Shown: positions 16,328 to 25,220, counted from the stretch's first letter. The stretch: 64,000 nt of DNA from Dyadobacter luteus (GCF_003383615.1 NZ_QNUL01000011.1:1-64000), one strand, 5' to 3'. Notes: generated by a model from the sequence alone, not told the origin. A program made the numbers and translations.

Positions 16328-17847
16328 CTGATATTCTGCGCGATTGCAAGCAATCCCCACTCAATCTCAACTTTTTGCTTACCGCGGAGCATAAACCTGC
16401 GGAAACCGTGGTTACCTTTTATATTACCGAAGACTGGTTCTACATCAAAACATCGCTTCTTTCGTTTTTCAATACCCTCCTCACTTTTCAACAGTTCATC
16501 TGCCTGCTTTTTCAGTCTTTCCAGATTGACATTGACCTGGATGATTCTTTCACCTTTCGATTTGTGACAGACACCGTTCAACGGACATCCCTGACAATTA
16601 ATCGCCTTGTAGAGCCTGGCCGTTTGTTCAAAACCTGTCACTGTTTTGCGTCTGCTATTACCTACATAACGCATTTTCTGACCCATCGGACAGATATAAT
16701 GATCTGCTGCTGCGTTGTAAAAAAGCTTGTCTGCACTGAATGGGTGCTTGCTATTATAATTGCGGCTTTGACGCTTATCAAAGAGGCCATACTTCACATA
16801 AGCCGTTACATTTTTCCCTTCCAGTAAGGTGTAATTTTCTTCGGATCCATAGCCAGCATCAGCGGTTATACATTTTGGCGCAGCACCAAAGCTGTTTTCA
16901 TGCTGCTCAATGTGCTCTGCAAGTGTATTGGTATCGGTCGTATTAGAATGGATTGAGTAATTTACGATAAACTGGTTGGAGGTAGATATCTGAACATTGT
17001 AAGCCGGTTTTAACTGGCCATTCTTCATGTGATCTTCTTTCAAACGCATAAATGTAGCATCCGGATCTGTTTTGCTGTAGCTGTTGCGCTCACCTAAAAT
17101 AGCCTCTTGCTTTTCGTAGCGTTCGATATTGGCAGGATAATGCTTAGTCACATATCCAAGTTTAGCCCTCATCTTTTTGTCCAAATTGCCCTTCCCGCTT
17201 AGTACCTGATTAAGCTTATCAACGGTCTGCTGGACTTTTTCCTTGTTGATCGTAGTCAGGTCTGGTGGATCAGGCAGGTTATCTTCACTGGCAGCAACGC
17301 TCTGGGCGTATTCCCATATATGTGCCAGTTGCTTTTTCATCTTTTCCTTATTGGTCGCAATGGCTTTTTTCCAGACGAAAGTATATTTATTGGCACTGGC
17401 TTCAATTTTAGTACCATCTGTATACACTTCCTCAATACTCAAAAAGCCTTCCACAGCAAGTAGCTCGACTACCTGTTCAAAAACAGCGCGTAAGGCATTT
17501 TTCAAACGTACCCCACGGAACCGGTTGATCGTATTGTGATCGGGATAGCTCATCGAACTCAAAAACATGAAGTAGATACTCTCCTTACATGCCGCTTCTA
17601 ACTTTCTACTCGAATAAATGTTGCTTACATAACCATACACAAGCACTTTCAAGAGCATCTGAGGATGATAACTCGAAGAGCCGGTTGTATGATAGGCGGC
17701 GTTGAGAGGCTCTAGACTGATCTTGTTAATAACATCGTTGACCACACGACAAGCGTGATCTTTGGGGATTAACTCCTCTAAACTTGGAGGTAAAAGCATC
17801 AACTGATGCTGATTATAAGGTTTGAAAGTAGGTTGTTGGCGGCCCAT
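16312..17847 (-). CDS. IS1182-family transposase
   Basis: A full-length 511-residue DDE transposase. The N-terminal region (LMLLPPSLEELIPKDHACRV, then SSYHPQMLLKVLVYGYVSNI) and SYPDHNTINRFRG are family hallmarks. EVYTDGTKIEASANKYTF holds the first catalytic Asp, TADAGYGSEENY the second, and the C-terminal FDVEPVFGNIKGNHGFRRF the Glu region. A Cys-rich insert (CPMGQKMRY to CPLNGVCHKS) is typical. No frameshift or stop is seen, so the element may be active. Confidence 0.93.
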   Translation of the reverse strand: MGRQQPTFKPYNQHQLMLLPPSLEELIPKDHACRVVNDVINKISLEPLNAAYHTTGSSSYHPQMLLKVLVYGYVSNIYSSRKLEAACKESIYFMFLSSMSYPDHNTINRFRGVRLKNALRAVFEQVVELLAVEGFLSIEEVYTDGTKIEASANKYTFVWKKAIATNKEKMKKQLAHIWEYAQSVAASEDNLPDPPDLTTINKEKVQQTVDKLNQVLSGKGNLDKKMRAKLGYVTKHYPANIERYEKQEAILGERNSYSKTDPDATFMRLKEDHMKNGQLKPAYNVQISTSNQFIVNYSIHSNTTDTNTLAEHIEQHENSFGAAPKCITADAGYGSEENYTLLEGKNVTAYVKYGLFDKRQSRNYNSKHPFSADKLFYNAAADHYICPMGQKMRYVGNSRRKTVTGFEQTARLYKAINCQGCPLNGVCHKSKGERIIQVNVNLERLKKQADELLKSEEGIEKRKKRCFDVEPVFGNIKGNHGFRRFMLRGKQKVEIEWGLLAIAQNIRKKAA

Positions 17848-17967
17848 TTTTCCTGATTTGCTTATATCTAAAGATAATCAAATTCAGAAAAACAAACAAT
17901 CAGATAAACATAAAACGAGGGTGCCTTTTTGAGACACCCTCTCTGTTTTTCATAAGTATATGTTTCC

Positions 17968-18945
17968 TTAATACTTACTTCCCGCCCAGGCCAATAATGG
18001 CAAACCAGCAAATAAGATAAGTCCTGCTTTCAATCCTCCGAAAATCCCTGCTATGATGGCTAGTAGCACAACGAGTAGTGGGTATATATACACAAGCATA
18101 CCAAACAACACAGAATCATAAAACACTGATCTGGCAGTAAGCTTAGCTGATTTTTTAACAAAAAACTGGTAAAGAGGCTGATGAATAACACGCCCTGCTA
18201 TTCCTAAGAATTGCTGCAGAGGATTAGGCTTTTTCTGAATAGCCGGACCTCCGAAAAAGCGATCCAACTCCTGCTGTCTTTCTGATCGAGAAAGATCCGG
18301 AGATAATGTTAATATTTCAGCATTCATTCGAACATCCAAAATTTCATTAAACTCCCGTAACCATTTTTCGTATTCATCCGGACTAGTACTGATATCGGTC
18401 TGCTTAATTCCCCTTCCAAAATTCAGAGCAACTCTTTTTCCGGGTCCTCTGAAATGTTCATAATTCAGTCCTGTCGGTACCACTTCCATTGTAGGCAACG
18501 CATCTTCGCCGTACCAGATATGGTGCGCCATACGGGCAGTTCCTTTACCAAGAGGTCGCAGGCGCCATTCGTTCACACATACCCCTTCTGAAAATACCAC
18601 TACTGAATCGCCCTTCTTAAGTGCATCATGACTTTCCTTTGTAGTTACGTCATGATTCTTGACATATTGCCTTCCTTCCGACCCACGAAAAACCGGAATC
18701 AGGTTGATTTGCCGTAACCAGAAAGCCGCAGCTGGCTTTTTGAATACATCCCCTCGGGTAAGTGTGTGAATGGGTTGATCCAATACAGAACCAATTACCA
18801 CCGCATCAAAGAAAGAATCGGGGTGATTAGAAGCCAGCAAAAATGGGCCCCTGCCAGATGCGTTACCAGCATTTTTAACAATCAAACGGCGCAAAAAAAT
18901 GGGTAGCGCCAGACGAATAAGGTATCGGGAGAAATAATACAACAA
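17968..18945 (-). CDS. PlsC-family 1-acyl-glycerophosphate acyltransferase
   Basis: This 325-residue membrane acyltransferase probably acylates lysophospholipids. The motif around the catalytic His is NHPDSFFDA, with five residues between His and Asp as in the Bacteroidota subgroup rather than the classic HX4D; FSEGVCVNEWRLRPLGKG is the second conserved block. Two hydrophobic segments lie at the C-terminus (about 280-320). No ATG is available: a stop lies just upstream, and the ORF starts at TTG (18945, second TTG at 18942). The IS1182 element lies just after its stop. Confidence 0.85.
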   Translation of the reverse strand: MLYYFSRYLIRLALPIFLRRLIVKNAGNASGRGPFLLASNHPDSFFDAVVIGSVLDQPIHTLTRGDVFKKPAAAFWLRQINLIPVFRGSEGRQYVKNHDVTTKESHDALKKGDSVVVFSEGVCVNEWRLRPLGKGTARMAHHIWYGEDALPTMEVVPTGLNYEHFRGPGKRVALNFGRGIKQTDISTSPDEYEKWLREFNEILDVRMNAEILTLSPDLSRSERQQELDRFFGGPAIQKKPNPLQQFLGIAGRVIHQPLYQFFVKKSAKLTARSVFYDSVLFGMLVYIYPLLVVLLAIIAGIFGGLKAGLILFAGLPLLAWAGSKY

Positions 18946-19090
18946 AATATCGGATGGTCAGTTTTGCGCAAAATTAAATCAAAAGATCGGGAATTGCAGT
19001 CAAACCTGATAATGGTACTTGACAGCTACTGGATTCAATCCTGAAATTTCATGTGATTATTTCATTTTAATCATTTACTTTAAAGATGCA

Positions 19091-19122
19091 TTTAGCCATC
19101 CTATATGAGTTTAGTACCTTTG
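19091..19122 (+). promoter_or_regulatory. Promoter of the kinase-phosphatase pair
   Basis: TACCTTTG at 19115-19122 matches TAnnTTTG, with TTTA at 19091-19094 about 20 nt upstream. It lies 60 bp before the start of the APH-like gene. Confidence 0.5.
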
Positions 19123-19181
19123 TCGGGAATAAAAGTCCCTTAAAATACAGTATTCGGGCATAAACCCCAACCATCATTACA

Positions 19182-20225
19182 ATGCGTTTAAAAGATTATC
19201 CGGCAATTATCAGAAAGGCCTGGGAAGGGTTTGACAGTTCCATTGATGTAAAATTTGTTGAAGATATCAGTGCCAGAGTTTCGACCAATCACGTTTTCAG
19301 AGTCACTCTGGATAATGACGATGTTGTGATCGCCAAACTTTCCTATTTTGGGAAATACGAGCATTTCAAAGAAGATCACCGCATCATACAAACATTGGCT
19401 AACAATCTTCTGTATCCTTACGAAAATGTGTTGGCCAGATCCCTGATGAAAAATAATCAGGTATATACTTATCGTTATCAGGAGGATTTTGTGGATACCT
19501 GGGTAGTTTTTTATAACCCGATCCGGGCAATGAACAGGCTTCCAAGAAGACTCAATGAGGATCAGATCCGGCAACTGGGGAAGGAAGCGGCGAAGTTTCA
19601 CCTGGCCAGTTTCAGGGCTGGAAAATCAATTCCAAAGTCTTCCAAAAACCTGAGAACAGACATTCAGCATTTACTGGATATTCTGGAAACGGACACCGGA
19701 CAGTACGAACATCGTGGCTACATTCATATTCTAAAAAAACAGTGCGATGTATTTTTGAAGAATATCCAGCGGCTCAATGTAAGTGGCTTTGACCTCATGC
19801 CCGTTTTTGTTGACTGGAATATTGGCAATTTTTCTGTGACTGATGACCTTAAGTTTTTCTCCCGTTGGGATTACGACTGGTTCAGGGTATCCTCCCGAAT
19901 CATGGATTTTTACTTCTTCAGCAGAGTCGTTTCCAATGTTGGCGACCGTACCGTATTCAGTTACCTGATGAGTACGCTTACCGAAGACAGGTTCATGATT
20001 TTTCTCGAAGAATACCACAAAGTATACCCGCTTACAGAACGTGAAGTTCGGTTTATCAAGGAAGCGTACCGCTTCTTTATTCTCAACTATGTGATCAAAT
20101 ACGGAAAATATTTCTTCCACCGGTCGTATTGCACCAAGCTTCAGAAAGAGGCGTATGAACTTTACTTTCCGTCTATTGAGGGTTTTGACGAGGACAAAAT
20201 CCTGAAGCACCTCAATCTGATATAA
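19182..20225 (+). CDS. Aminoglycoside-phosphotransferase-fold (APH-like) kinase
   Basis: This encodes 347 residues. An N-lobe (about 20-90) carries VVIAKLSYFGKYEHFKED with a candidate ATP-binding Lys. The catalytic loop FVDWNIGNFSV (about 208) keeps Asp and Asn at the APH positions, and SRWDYDWFR (about 225) supplies the metal-binding Asp. The fold call is firm but the substrate is unknown; small-molecule kinases such as choline or fructosamine kinases belong here. It sits 33 bp before a HAD-IIA phosphatase, so the two probably act on related metabolites. Confidence 0.75.
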   Translation: MRLKDYPAIIRKAWEGFDSSIDVKFVEDISARVSTNHVFRVTLDNDDVVIAKLSYFGKYEHFKEDHRIIQTLANNLLYPYENVLARSLMKNNQVYTYRYQEDFVDTWVVFYNPIRAMNRLPRRLNEDQIRQLGKEAAKFHLASFRAGKSIPKSSKNLRTDIQHLLDILETDTGQYEHRGYIHILKKQCDVFLKNIQRLNVSGFDLMPVFVDWNIGNFSVTDDLKFFSRWDYDWFRVSSRIMDFYFFSRVVSNVGDRTVFSYLMSTLTEDRFMIFLEEYHKVYPLTEREVRFIKEAYRFFILNYVIKYGKYFFHRSYCTKLQKEAYELYFPSIEGFDEDKILKHLNLI

Positions 20226-20258
20226 CACCAATTCTATTCACTCCTAAGATACTGACAC

Positions 20259-21107
20259 ATGATACTGGACAATTTCAAATCTGTAGTTTCCAAATACGAT
20301 GTTATTTTTTTCGATGCATTCGGCGTGTTGAAAACCTACAACGGACTCATTCCCGGAATAGAAAATACGTTTGCGTATCTGAGAGAAACCAATAAAGATT
20401 TTTATGTAGTTACCAATGATGCTTCCAGAAGTCCTGAACAGCTGGCAGAATCATATGTAAAATTGGGTATTAACGACGTCACACCCGATCGCATTATATC
20501 CTCAGGAATGCTCGCAAGGGAATATCTCGACTACAAAGTCCGGGATGGGGTGGTGGCATATCTGGGCACAGACAATTCAGCGCATTACATAGGTACTTCA
20601 GGCCTGAAAACTTTGTCAATCCGTGAGCTTGACCTGAATACAGTTGGAGATGTTAATGCGCTTGTTTTTCTGGATGACGAAGGTTTTGATTGGAATACAG
20701 ATTTGACCAAAACACTTAATCTGCTGCGAAAAAGAAACATTCCTGTCATTGTGGCGAATACGGATAAAACCTATCCGGCTTCGAAAAGCAGGCTATCCAT
20801 TGCCGTGGGAGCGTTGGCCAAAATGATTGAAGATACGATCGGCAGGCAGTTTATCCGGTTCGGCAAACCGGATCCGCAAATGTTCATTTTTGCTTATCAG
20901 CATATCAAAAACTATCCGAATGTTGACAAACGCTCGATTCTGATGGTGGGAGATACATTGCAGACGGATATTTTGGGTGGAAATAAATTCGGGCTTGATA
21001 CCGCCCTAGTACTGACCGGAAATACACAAGCCGAAGATGCAGAAGTACGTATCAGAGCAACCGGAATCATCCCTACGTATATCTGCGTATCGGCTGTAGT
21101 AGAATGA
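20259..21107 (+). CDS. HAD-IIA (NagD/TIGR01459-like) hydrolase
   Basis: This 282-residue HAD phosphatase has a class IIA cap. Motif I is DAFGV (FFDAFGVLKTYNGLIPG, about 18-34): the nucleophile Asp is present but the usual second Asp of DxDxT is replaced by Phe, as in a subgroup with DxWGV. Motif II is VTNDASRS, motif III is a Lys in FGKPDPQMF, and motif IV is MVGDTLQTDILGG. Altered motif I may slow or change catalysis. It is probably cotranscribed with the APH-like kinase gene and followed by the ComM-like gene 86 bp later. Confidence 0.85.
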   Translation: MILDNFKSVVSKYDVIFFDAFGVLKTYNGLIPGIENTFAYLRETNKDFYVVTNDASRSPEQLAESYVKLGINDVTPDRIISSGMLAREYLDYKVRDGVVAYLGTDNSAHYIGTSGLKTLSIRELDLNTVGDVNALVFLDDEGFDWNTDLTKTLNLLRKRNIPVIVANTDKTYPASKSRLSIAVGALAKMIEDTIGRQFIRFGKPDPQMFIFAYQHIKNYPNVDKRSILMVGDTLQTDILGGNKFGLDTALVLTGNTQAEDAEVRIRATGIIPTYICVSAVVE

Positions 21108-21193
21108 TAATCAACACTTTTGCTTTTCACAAAATGTTTTAATTTTACCTTCAATTCTTACACTCAATTTCATTCATCAACAATCATTAACAC

Positions 21194-22735
21194 ATGCTAG
21201 CTAAAACCTTTGGAAGTGCCGTCTACGGTGTGGACGCCAATATGATCACTATTGAAGTGACTGTAGGGCAAGGACTTGGATTCTTTATGGTAGGTCTGGC
21301 AGACAGTGCCGTAAGGGAAAGTCAGCAGCGGGTGGAAGCCTCTCTGAAATATTTCGATTATAAGATGCCACGGCAGAAAATAGTTGTCAACTTGGCGCCG
21401 GCAGATATCCGAAAAGAGGGCTCAGCGTATGATTTGCCCATCGCATTGTCTATCATGAAATCTTCAGAACAGCTTACAAGCGCGAAAGAACTCGAAGATT
21501 ATGTGATCATGGGCGAACTTTCTCTTGATGGTATATTGAGACCCATAAAGGGAGTTTTACCTATTGCGATTGAAGCAAGGAAACAGGGATTCAAAGGTTT
21601 TGTCTTGCCTGTCGAAAACGCCCATGAAGCCGCCATTGTCAATAACATTGATATCATTCCAGTCGAAACACTTGAAGATGCTATCGGTTTTTTTGAAGGA
21701 ACTAAAGAAATAGCGCCGCTTATAGTAGATACACGTGATCTTTTCTTCACCAGTCAAAACGAATATGATGCCGATTTTGAGCATGTTCAGGGACAGGAAA
21801 ATATCAAAAGAGCACTGGAAATTTCTGCCGCCGGTGGACACAATGCCATTATGATTGGCCCTCCCGGAGCCGGAAAAACCATGCTGGCTAAGCGTATCCC
21901 AAGTATACTTCCACCCTTGACATTGCCCGAGGCGCTGGAAACAACCAAAATTCATTCGGTTGCCGGTAAACTTGGAAAGCGCGCAACACTCGTTTCCCGC
22001 CGTCCCTTCCGCTCTCCTCACCACTCCATAAGTGATGCGGCCTTGGTTGGTGGAGGTAGTTTCCCTCAACCCGGAGAAATATCACTCGCGCACAACGGTG
22101 TCCTTTTTCTGGATGAATTACCTGAATTCAAAAGGACAGTGCTGGAAGTAATGAGACAACCTCTGGAAGAACGCCGGGTAAGTATTTCAAGAGCCAAAAT
22201 GGCGGTAGAGTTTCCTGCCAACTTTATGCTGATCGCCAGTATGAATCCTTGTCCGTGTGGATACTATAACCATCCTGAAAAAGAATGTGTCTGTGGACCC
22301 GGTGTTGTTCAGAAATATCTTAACAAAATCAGCGGACCTCTTCTGGATAGAATTGACCTTCATGTGGAAGTTACACCGGTGTCTTTCGATCAGATTGCTT
22401 CAACACGTAAATCGGAGAGTAGCCAGCAGATTCGTGACAGGGTGATCAAAGCCCGGGAGCGACAAACCGAACGTTTCAAGGATAAAAAGGATATCTATTC
22501 CAATGCCATGATGACACCGGAAATGGTGAAAGAAATATGCGTGATCGGAGATCCGGGTAAAGCTTTGCTCCGAACTGCTATGGATAGATTGGGACTTTCG
22601 GCCAGAGCCTACGACCGTATTCTGAAAGTATCACGTACCATTGCAGATCTGGCCGGAAGCGAGGATATCAAAGTAGAGCACCTTGCTGAGGCGATTCAGT
22701 ATAGAAGTCTGGACAGGGAAAACTGGGCAGGTTAA
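21194..22735 (+). CDS. comM: YifB/ComM-family AAA+ ATPase
   Basis: This 513-residue protein is related to Mg-chelatase subunits. The N-terminal lon-protease-like ChlI domain (1-190) begins MLAKTFGSAVYGVDANMITI. The AAA+ core has Walker A GPPGAGKTML (about 222), Walker B VLFLDELPEF and the sensor region ASMNPCPCGYY with its Cys cluster (CPCG to CVCGPG). The C-terminal Mg_chelatase_C domain holds ARAYDRILKVSRTIADL. ComM is a helicase that promotes branch migration during natural transformation in Haemophilus and Vibrio; the role here is inferred. Confidence 0.92.
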   Translation: MLAKTFGSAVYGVDANMITIEVTVGQGLGFFMVGLADSAVRESQQRVEASLKYFDYKMPRQKIVVNLAPADIRKEGSAYDLPIALSIMKSSEQLTSAKELEDYVIMGELSLDGILRPIKGVLPIAIEARKQGFKGFVLPVENAHEAAIVNNIDIIPVETLEDAIGFFEGTKEIAPLIVDTRDLFFTSQNEYDADFEHVQGQENIKRALEISAAGGHNAIMIGPPGAGKTMLAKRIPSILPPLTLPEALETTKIHSVAGKLGKRATLVSRRPFRSPHHSISDAALVGGGSFPQPGEISLAHNGVLFLDELPEFKRTVLEVMRQPLEERRVSISRAKMAVEFPANFMLIASMNPCPCGYYNHPEKECVCGPGVVQKYLNKISGPLLDRIDLHVEVTPVSFDQIASTRKSESSQQIRDRVIKARERQTERFKDKKDIYSNAMMTPEMVKEICVIGDPGKALLRTAMDRLGLSARAYDRILKVSRTIADLAGSEDIKVEHLAEAIQYRSLDRENWAG

Positions 22736-22841
22736 CATGCTGTTTTAGCCCGATACCTTTTGAATATCTGCCAGGATTTAAGGATTTTCATTTTGAAATG
22801 GTAAAAAATGAACATTGTGCATGCCTTGAAACACAAATCAT

Positions 22842-22849
22842 TATCTTTG
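22842..22849 (+). promoter_or_regulatory. -7 element of the OmpH-like gene
   Basis: TATCTTTG fits TAnnTTTG exactly and lies 36 bp before the GTG start. The matching -33 box is weak (TTG at 22826). Confidence 0.5.
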
Positions 22850-22884
22850 CGGCTCTTTCTAAAAAACAATAAAACATTAAGAAC

Positions 22885-23502
22885 GTGAACAACAATACTT
22901 CGCTGATTTGGAACATCGTACTTACGCTTGCTGTTGCGGTGTTATTCTTTTTACACTTTTCAAACAAACCTGAGGCAGGCTCAGCGGTAGTCGATGGACA
23001 AGTTGTTCCGGGCCGTCGTACAGTTTATGTTCAGGTTGACTCACTCCTGACTAACTATGATTTCTTCAAGGAGACCAAAAAAGAATTGGAAAACAAAAAC
23101 TTCCAACTTGAAAATGAATTGAATACAAAAGGAAGATCTCTTCAGAACGAAGTGGCTTTTTTCCAGCAAAAAGCACAAACAATGACTCCTGAGCAAGCAC
23201 GTTCAACGGAGGCGCAATTGATGAAAAAACAGCAGGATCTTGTTGCTTACCGCGATCAGGCTGCACAAGCATTGGGACAGGAAGAAGCGAAGAAGAATGA
23301 GCAGCTTTACAAAAACATTCGTTCTTACATCGAGAAATACAACAAAGAAAATGGCTACGAATACGTTCTGGGTTACTCTTTGGGTGGCGGAATTTTGTTT
23401 GCAAACCCTTCTCTGGATGTAACTCAGAAAATCATCGAAGGTCTGAACAAAGAGCACGCAGCATCTGGCGGAGCAAAAGCGGATACTACTGCTAAGAAAT
23501 AA
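22885..23502 (+). CDS. OmpH/Skp-family periplasmic chaperone
   Basis: This encodes 205 residues from a GTG codon. One N-terminal hydrophobic segment (about 8-25) acts as signal or anchor, followed by VYVQVDSLLTNYDFFKETKK and a long charged coiled coil (about 60-150). The C-terminal part, YEYVLGYSLGGGILFANPSLDVTQ, is the body of the Skp fold. Skp-like proteins hold unfolded outer-membrane proteins in the periplasm. It is monocistronic, with its own -7 element and a strong terminator. Confidence 0.88.
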   Translation: MNNNTSLIWNIVLTLAVAVLFFLHFSNKPEAGSAVVDGQVVPGRRTVYVQVDSLLTNYDFFKETKKELENKNFQLENELNTKGRSLQNEVAFFQQKAQTMTPEQARSTEAQLMKKQQDLVAYRDQAAQALGQEEAKKNEQLYKNIRSYIEKYNKENGYEYVLGYSLGGGILFANPSLDVTQKIIEGLNKEHAASGGAKADTTAKK

Positions 23503-23537
23503 TATCCAGCTTTATAGTCATATAGACATTGAGTTTA

Positions 23538-23573
23538 AAAAACGAGGTGCCCTATCGGGTGCCTCGTTTTTTG
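23538..23573 (+). terminator. Terminator of the OmpH-like gene
   Basis: A run of A with CGAGGTGCCC, a 4-nt loop and GGGTGCCTCG followed by six T. Two G-U pairs complete a long stem. It lies 36 bp after the stop and could also serve the convergent ATPase gene. Confidence 0.85.
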
Positions 23574-23590
23574 GTTAACAGAGATACCTT

Positions 23591-25024
23591 TTATAGCTTT
23601 TCAAACAGCGCATCCATTTGCACTTCATTTTGCACCAGGCTAAGCTTGTATTCATTTGGCCTTGTTCCAAATGTTGTAATCATTGTCAGAAATAATGCTT
23701 TTCTTGTTTTAGTCCTTTCTCTGAACACATTAAGTTTTTCCTGAAGGTCAGAAGCATATCGTTTATCAATAACGAAGTCCGCAATTGAGAACTTCATTTC
23801 ACAGATATTGATACAAAAATCCTGTCTGTCAATAACCAGATCAATCTGACTTCCTTGCTCATCTTTGCTCCCAACATAGCGCCACCCTGACTCTTCAGTA
23901 TACACACCTGATATTCCCAAAGCTTTTTTGATTTGCGCAGTATGTTTCAGACAAATACCTTCAAATGCAGTCCCACTCCAACTCTTCCAGGAAGCTGTTG
24001 CTGATTGTTTAATCCACGTTCCCATCCCTAAGGCTTTACTTCCTTCCATAAATTTTAGGTAGAATCTGGAGAACTCGTCAGAAAGTTTGTAAATGTTCTC
24101 TTTCGATATTTTATCAAAAGGAACATAAGACATAATGAATCCTGATTCAGAAAGCTCTTCGAGTAGTTTTGTGATTGCTCCGCCGGATGTTAATTTATTG
24201 GCTTCAATTATTTCGCTGCGCGTTAATCCGGAAGGCTTCCTGCCTAGTGCCCGTACTACTGCAACATGTTTTTCAGAATGCTCAAACAGCGAGCTGTATA
24301 GATTTTCAAACTCATTTTTCAGCATTCCGTCTTTACTAAAACACAAACGGTCCACAACTTGGGCTGCACTTTCTCCAGGCTTCACATTTTTCAGATAATG
24401 CGGAATCCCACCCAGAACCATATACAGCTGCAATAACTGATAACGATCCAGATTTATTCGTTTGCTATGTAGATACGCTTCTGTTTCATTCAGCGTAAAC
24501 GGAAGCAATCTGATTTTTTGTGTAATCCTTTTATGCAACCCTCCTCTATTATTAATTATTTTCCGGATCATCCACGATGCTGCTGAACCGCAAATTACTA
24601 CAACAAGATTATTCTGCCTGCTAGCCCATGAATTCCAGAAATGCTCAAATGCTGCCAGAAAACCTGATTTCCGAGAGTCGATCCAAGGAAATTCATCAAA
24701 GAATATCACAGACTTTTGTTTTTTTAGCAGCGGGGTTATGTATGTTTTCAAAACTTCAAAAGCCTGTATCCAATTGAACGGTATGGCTAGTGGAATTTTC
24801 GCTTTTGAAGCAGAGGTAAGCATATTGCCGAAATTTTCTAACTGTTCCCGCATAGTACTATTATACATACCTGAAAAATCGAACAATAACCGGTCCGCAT
24901 ATACATTATGGATCAGGAAAGTCTTACCAACCCTTCGCCTGCCATATACAGCTATAAGCTCTGCCTCAGTACTTTGCAAAGCCTGTTTCAGTATTCCTAT
25001 CTCCGTTTCGCGACCAACCACCAT
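23591..25024 (-). CDS. Archaeal-type ATPase (PF01637) with DUF234 domain
   Basis: This 477-residue STAND/AAA-like P-loop ATPase starts VGRETEIGILKQAL, with Walker A GRRRVGKT at about 29-36 and Walker B VIFFDEFPWIDSRKSGF near 105. An SAASWMIRKIINNRGG segment follows, then a winged helix (SGLTRSEIIEANKLTSGGA) and a C-terminal PD-(D/E)XK-like DUF234 region (QIDLVIDRQDFCINICEMKF) that keeps D, E-x-K-type residues. The family is common in archaea and anaerobes, of uncertain role, and patchily distributed. It is monocistronic, preceded by two large palindromes, and could be an accessory stress or defence-type gene. Confidence 0.85.
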   Translation of the reverse strand: MVVGRETEIGILKQALQSTEAELIAVYGRRRVGKTFLIHNVYADRLLFDFSGMYNSTMREQLENFGNMLTSASKAKIPLAIPFNWIQAFEVLKTYITPLLKKQKSVIFFDEFPWIDSRKSGFLAAFEHFWNSWASRQNNLVVVICGSAASWMIRKIINNRGGLHKRITQKIRLLPFTLNETEAYLHSKRINLDRYQLLQLYMVLGGIPHYLKNVKPGESAAQVVDRLCFSKDGMLKNEFENLYSSLFEHSEKHVAVVRALGRKPSGLTRSEIIEANKLTSGGAITKLLEELSESGFIMSYVPFDKISKENIYKLSDEFSRFYLKFMEGSKALGMGTWIKQSATASWKSWSGTAFEGICLKHTAQIKKALGISGVYTEESGWRYVGSKDEQGSQIDLVIDRQDFCINICEMKFSIADFVIDKRYASDLQEKLNVFRERTKTRKALFLTMITTFGTRPNEYKLSLVQNEVQMDALFEKL

Positions 25025-25031
25025 GTTTTAT

Positions 25032-25145
25032 AATTTTTATAAGTAGCCAAAAGTACAAATATTAACACAATTTTGGCTACTTATAAAAATTTATATCTAG
25101 CCAAAACCATATAAAAAGATATAGTTCTGGCTAGATATAAATTTT
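25032..25145. promoter_or_regulatory. Two overlapping long palindromes upstream of the ATPase gene
   Basis: Palindrome 1 has 21-bp perfect arms at 25032-25052 and 25071-25091 around an 18-nt loop. Palindrome 2 has 22-bp arms (one mismatch) at 25086-25107 and 25124-25145 around a 16-nt loop. The two share the bases 25086-25091. All four arms carry the same core TAGCCAAAA (one copy TAGCCAGAA) in alternating orientation, and they differ beside it (TATAAG against TATATC). The array starts 8 bp from the ATPase start codon, so it must cover its promoter. Confidence 0.85.
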
Positions 25146-25162
25146 ACAAAAAAATCTAAAAC

Positions 25163-25195
25163 AAAAAAAGAGGTGCCGATTCAACGACACCTCTT
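25163..25195 (-). terminator. Terminator of the sdhCAB operon
   Basis: On the minus strand AAGAGGTG pairs with CACCTCTT and is followed by seven T. It lies 26 bp past the sdhB stop. Confidence 0.8.
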
Positions 25196-25220
25196 ACTCA
25201 AATCTTTAATTTATAGGAAC

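Larger units (their letters stand above)
16174..17950 (-). mobile_element. IS1182-family insertion sequence
   Basis: A 1.78-kb element bounded by perfect 23-bp inverted repeats: the left arm at 16174-16196 contains CAGAGAGGGTGTCTCAAA and the right arm at 17928-17950 is its complement. One transposase gene on the minus strand fills it. The outermost AAAAA/TTTTT may belong to the target instead, giving 16179-17945; I see no clear target duplication. It is inserted directly after the stop codon of the VOC gene and 17 bp from the end of the acyltransferase gene, so no gene is broken. Confidence 0.88.
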
